Part shown: positions 52,592-54,642 of the stretch, one piece after another
How positions within the stretch are numbered: position 1 is the first letter of the stretch
Layout of the letters: each line of letters starts with the position of its first letter
From: Clostridiales bacterium
Lineage (GTDB): Bacteria; Bacillota; Clostridia; Lachnospirales; Lachnospiraceae
Reading direction: 5' to 3'
Assembly: GCA_029338615.1 (NCBI GenBank)
Contig: JAQYAS010000014.1
Span: forward strand, 1 to 54,642
Length of the DNA stretch: 54,642 bases
The notes under the pieces: generated by a model
Databases searched by the model: none
Told to the model about the DNA's origin: nothing
The model's input: only the letters and a program-made list of their open reading frames with translations
Made by a program: the position numbers and the translations under genes

Positions 52592-53839
52592 TCATACAGG
52601 GAATCTCACAACAAACCTTGAACCTATATCCGCTCTGGATATGACCTGTATGGTACCGCCATGGGCATCCACAATCCATTTGGCGATGGACAGCCCAAGG
52701 CCCGAGCCCCCAGTCTCATTATTCCGTGCCTCATCCGAGCGGTAAAATCTGTCAAATATATGAGTCAGATCTCCAGGATTCATTCCGGTTCCCTCGTCCT
52801 CTATCATATAACTGACATAACCGGGTTCCTCTTTCACACCGAGTATTATGGCCGTGCCGGGTTCAGAATACTTCGCCGCGTTCTGGACAAATATCCTGAC
52901 GGACTGCTTAATCATCGCCACATCGCCGAGCACACACGCCTCATTCTCAGTACCACGGAACTCATATCTGTGGCTCTCGTCTATCATCATGGACTCCTCC
53001 CACACTTCACTTACCATGCGGTTGAGATCGGTTTTCTCCATGTTCAGGTGCTGCCTTCCACTGTCGCCCCTTGCAAGGAATAACAACTGTTCCACAAGCT
53101 CCTTCATGTGCTGGGATTCATTTTTCAGCGCCTCTATGGACTCTTCCAGAACCTGTTCGTCCTCCTTACCCCATCGGTCGAGCATGTTCACATATCCCTG
53201 GATCACCGCAATAGGCGTCCTGAGCTCGTGGGAAGCATCCGACACGAATCTCATCTGACGTTTCTCATTTTCCTTCATATTTCTGAGCAGATTATTGAGC
53301 GCAATCTCTATGCTCTGGAGATCCTTGTCTCCGGTGTGTATAACCTGCTCGTCATCATCCGCAGACAGATGGGATATGGCTTTCTCCAGATCATCTATCT
53401 TATTGTGATCTAGCGGCTCCTTGCTGAGTTTTTCTGCTGTTACCGCCAGATCATTCAGCGGTTTCAATCTTCTTCTGACATCCGCTGTCCTGAACAACGC
53501 AGCAAACAACACTATAGTCTCCATCCCCAGCAATATAATGCCCGGAATCTCTATGATATCCCAAAGGATCTTAACGTCATATCTGTACTTCTTCTCATCT
53601 GACCCTTCTATTATATATTCATACGCTCCGCCATCTTCATTTTTCTCAACGTAATATCTCATTCCGCCCACGCCCTGTGGCAGCTGTTTCCTGCCCCACA
53701 CAGCAAATACACTTACAATAAGAAAGGCAATGACGATATCTATAAGTATCACATTGCCCAGTTCTTTGAGCCAGAAGCTCATGTTGATCCTTCTGGCTAT
53801 CGATGACATTCTTTTGTTTTCGTTAGTTTTCTTTCCCAT
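52592..53839 (-). CDS. Sensor histidine kinase
   Basis: Kinase of 415 residues. Two membrane helices (about 26-48 and 107-127) enclose an extracytoplasmic sensing loop of ~60 residues; a HAMP-like linker follows. The phosphorylation site is His in VSDASHELRTPIAVIQGYVN near residue 205, and the ATPase domain has the N box VRIFVQNAAKYSEPG, G1 IEDEGTGMN and G2 GSGLGLSIAKWIVDAHGG. It pairs with the OmpR-type regulator 123 bases upstream on the same strand. The signal is unknown. The ribosome site is weak. Confidence 0.93.
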   Translation of the reverse strand: MGKKTNENKRMSSIARRINMSFWLKELGNVILIDIVIAFLIVSVFAVWGRKQLPQGVGGMRYYVEKNEDGGAYEYIIEGSDEKKYRYDVKILWDIIEIPGIILLGMETIVLFAALFRTADVRRRLKPLNDLAVTAEKLSKEPLDHNKIDDLEKAISHLSADDDEQVIHTGDKDLQSIEIALNNLLRNMKENEKRQMRFVSDASHELRTPIAVIQGYVNMLDRWGKEDEQVLEESIEALKNESQHMKELVEQLLFLARGDSGRQHLNMEKTDLNRMVSEVWEESMMIDESHRYEFRGTENEACVLGDVAMIKQSVRIFVQNAAKYSEPGTAIILGVKEEPGYVSYMIEDEGTGMNPGDLTHIFDRFYRSDEARNNETGGSGLGLSIAKWIVDAHGGTIQVISRADIGSRFVVRFPV

Positions 53840-53881
53840 GTATTTTCTCTCTATCTATGCGTATCCGTGTCATACGGCGCT

Positions 53882-53955
53882 GGCTTGTCACATATCGGTC
53901 TGCTCTGCTACGATATCCGGCTTGTCACATATCTATCTGCTCTATCCTGGCATCC
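53882..53955. repeat. Tandem 37-bp imperfect repeat between the two-component genes
   Basis: Two 37-bp units (53882-53918 and 53919-53955) start with the identical GGCTTGTCACATATC and share TCTGCTCT and the end ATCC. They lie in the gap between the response-regulator stop and the kinase start, so would be in the operon mRNA. Confidence 0.65.
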
Positions 53956-53962
53956 AAAATGG

Positions 53963-54640
53963 TCATTCTCTGATAACATATCCGACACCTCTGACGGTGG
54001 TGATCAGCTTAACTCCAAATCTATCATCTATCTTTGTTCTCAGATACCTCACATACACATCTATGATATTGGTCTCTCCCAGATAATCATATCCGCACAC
54101 CGCATTCAACAGCTTTTCCCTGTCCATAACGATGTCCTTGTTCTCCATGAGTGTTCTCAGCAGCTCAAATTCCCTGTTTGTCAGCTCCACTATCTCTCCG
54201 CCCACTGTGACCTCATGTCTGTCGGTGTCCATGCACACCCCACGGATCTCTATCCTGTGGGTGTGAACCTCCGCAGTTCCGCTTCTCTTCAGCGCAACCC
54301 TTATCCTGGCAAGCAGCTCCTCTATGGCAAATGGCTTGGTGAGATAGTCATCAGCACCGGCATCGAGCCCTGACACCTTGTCCATGACTGCATCCCTTGC
54401 AGTCAGCATGATAACCGGCACAACACTCTCCTTGCGGATTCTCCGAAGCACCTCCAGACCGTTGAGTCCCGGGAGCATCACATCCAGCACCACAAGATCG
54501 AAGTCACCGGACATCGCCTTGTCAAGCCCCGTTCTTCCGTCAAATGCCTTCTCTGCCTCGTATCCCTCGTGAACCAGCTCAAGTTCCACAAATCTTGCAA
54601 TTTTCTCTTCATCCTCCACAATGAGAATCTTCTGTGCCAT
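53963..54640 (-). CDS. OmpR/PhoB family response regulator
   Basis: Regulator of 225 residues. The receiver domain has acidic pocket VEDEEKIARF, phospho-acceptor Asp53 in LVVLDVMLPGLNGLEVL, Thr in MLTARDAV and the conserved Lys in DDYLTKPFAIEELLAR. The C-terminal winged helix reads VELTNREFELLRTLMENKDI, then VDVYVRYLRTKIDDRFGVKL and ITTVRGVGYVIRE. The ATG is at 54638-54640, two bases from the window edge, so its ribosome site is only partly seen. It is the first gene of a pair with the sensor kinase; target genes are unknown. Confidence 0.95.
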   Translation of the reverse strand: MAQKILIVEDEEKIARFVELELVHEGYEAEKAFDGRTGLDKAMSGDFDLVVLDVMLPGLNGLEVLRRIRKESVVPVIMLTARDAVMDKVSGLDAGADDYLTKPFAIEELLARIRVALKRSGTAEVHTHRIEIRGVCMDTDRHEVTVGGEIVELTNREFELLRTLMENKDIVMDREKLLNAVCGYDYLGETNIIDVYVRYLRTKIDDRFGVKLITTVRGVGYVIRE

Positions 54641-54642
54641 AT

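Overview
The window looks like chromosomal DNA of an anaerobic, spore-forming gut Firmicute of the family Lachnospiraceae (Coprococcus/Roseburia-like). The grounds are moderate G+C, strong AGGAGG ribosome binding sites, spoIIID, an [FeFe] hydrogenase and its maturase HydE, an ECF transporter, a long clostridial-type ribose-phosphate pyrophosphokinase, large Ig-like/GLUG surface proteins and cell-wall-binding repeat proteins. The assignment is by gene style only; there is no rRNA in the window.

Layout. 1-4.2 kb: a truncated AraC regulator diverges from a GH2 beta-galactosidase, with candidate operator repeats between them. 4.3-7.9 kb: trpF, a decayed AAA/DUF4143 ATPase, and a tetR-acetyltransferase-methyltransferase operon whose promoter carries two TetR palindromes. 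7.9-12.3 kb: metE and two coupled LysR regulators. 12.5-15.4 kb: an unknown protein, a ThrE-type exporter and a DUF1275 protein. 15.4-17.1 kb: an AT-rich scar with a primase fragment, a frameshifted small gene and a secreted repeat protein. 17.3-21.3 kb: hydE, a cell-wall-binding enzyme and a YkgJ-type protein.

21.5-35.9 kb is the most interesting part. One promoter and a cobalamin riboswitch drive a ~13.8 kb operon of six genes: a 2246-residue surface protein with a transcobalamin-C-like (DUF4430) domain, a small HNH-repeat-like protein, a secreted alpha/alpha-toroid protein, a membrane-anchored DUF4430 protein, EcfT, and a fused EcfA-EcfA'-EcfS. The toroid and DUF4430 domains are the two domains of animal intrinsic factor/transcobalamin, here on separate polypeptides. 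I infer a Gram-positive surface B12-capture and ECF-uptake system. Two homologous long-hairpin elements (about 170 bp each, in opposite orientation) sit just outside the two ends of the operon.

35.9-43.8 kb: a GGDEF/EAL protein, a thioesterase-acyl-CoA ligase pair, a 42-residue membrane peptide, a group-B-like [FeFe] hydrogenase and a zinc-ribbon protein. 44.1-49.3 kb: murC, then four perfect DnaA boxes in two abutting pairs ahead of a DnaD-like/DnaC-like helicase-loading pair and prs. 49.4-54.6 kb: an SbcCD-like pair in which the nuclease subunit has lost several metal ligands and the ATPase has two membrane segments, then spoIIID and an OmpR-type two-component system. No tRNA, rRNA, CRISPR array or complete insertion sequence was seen.
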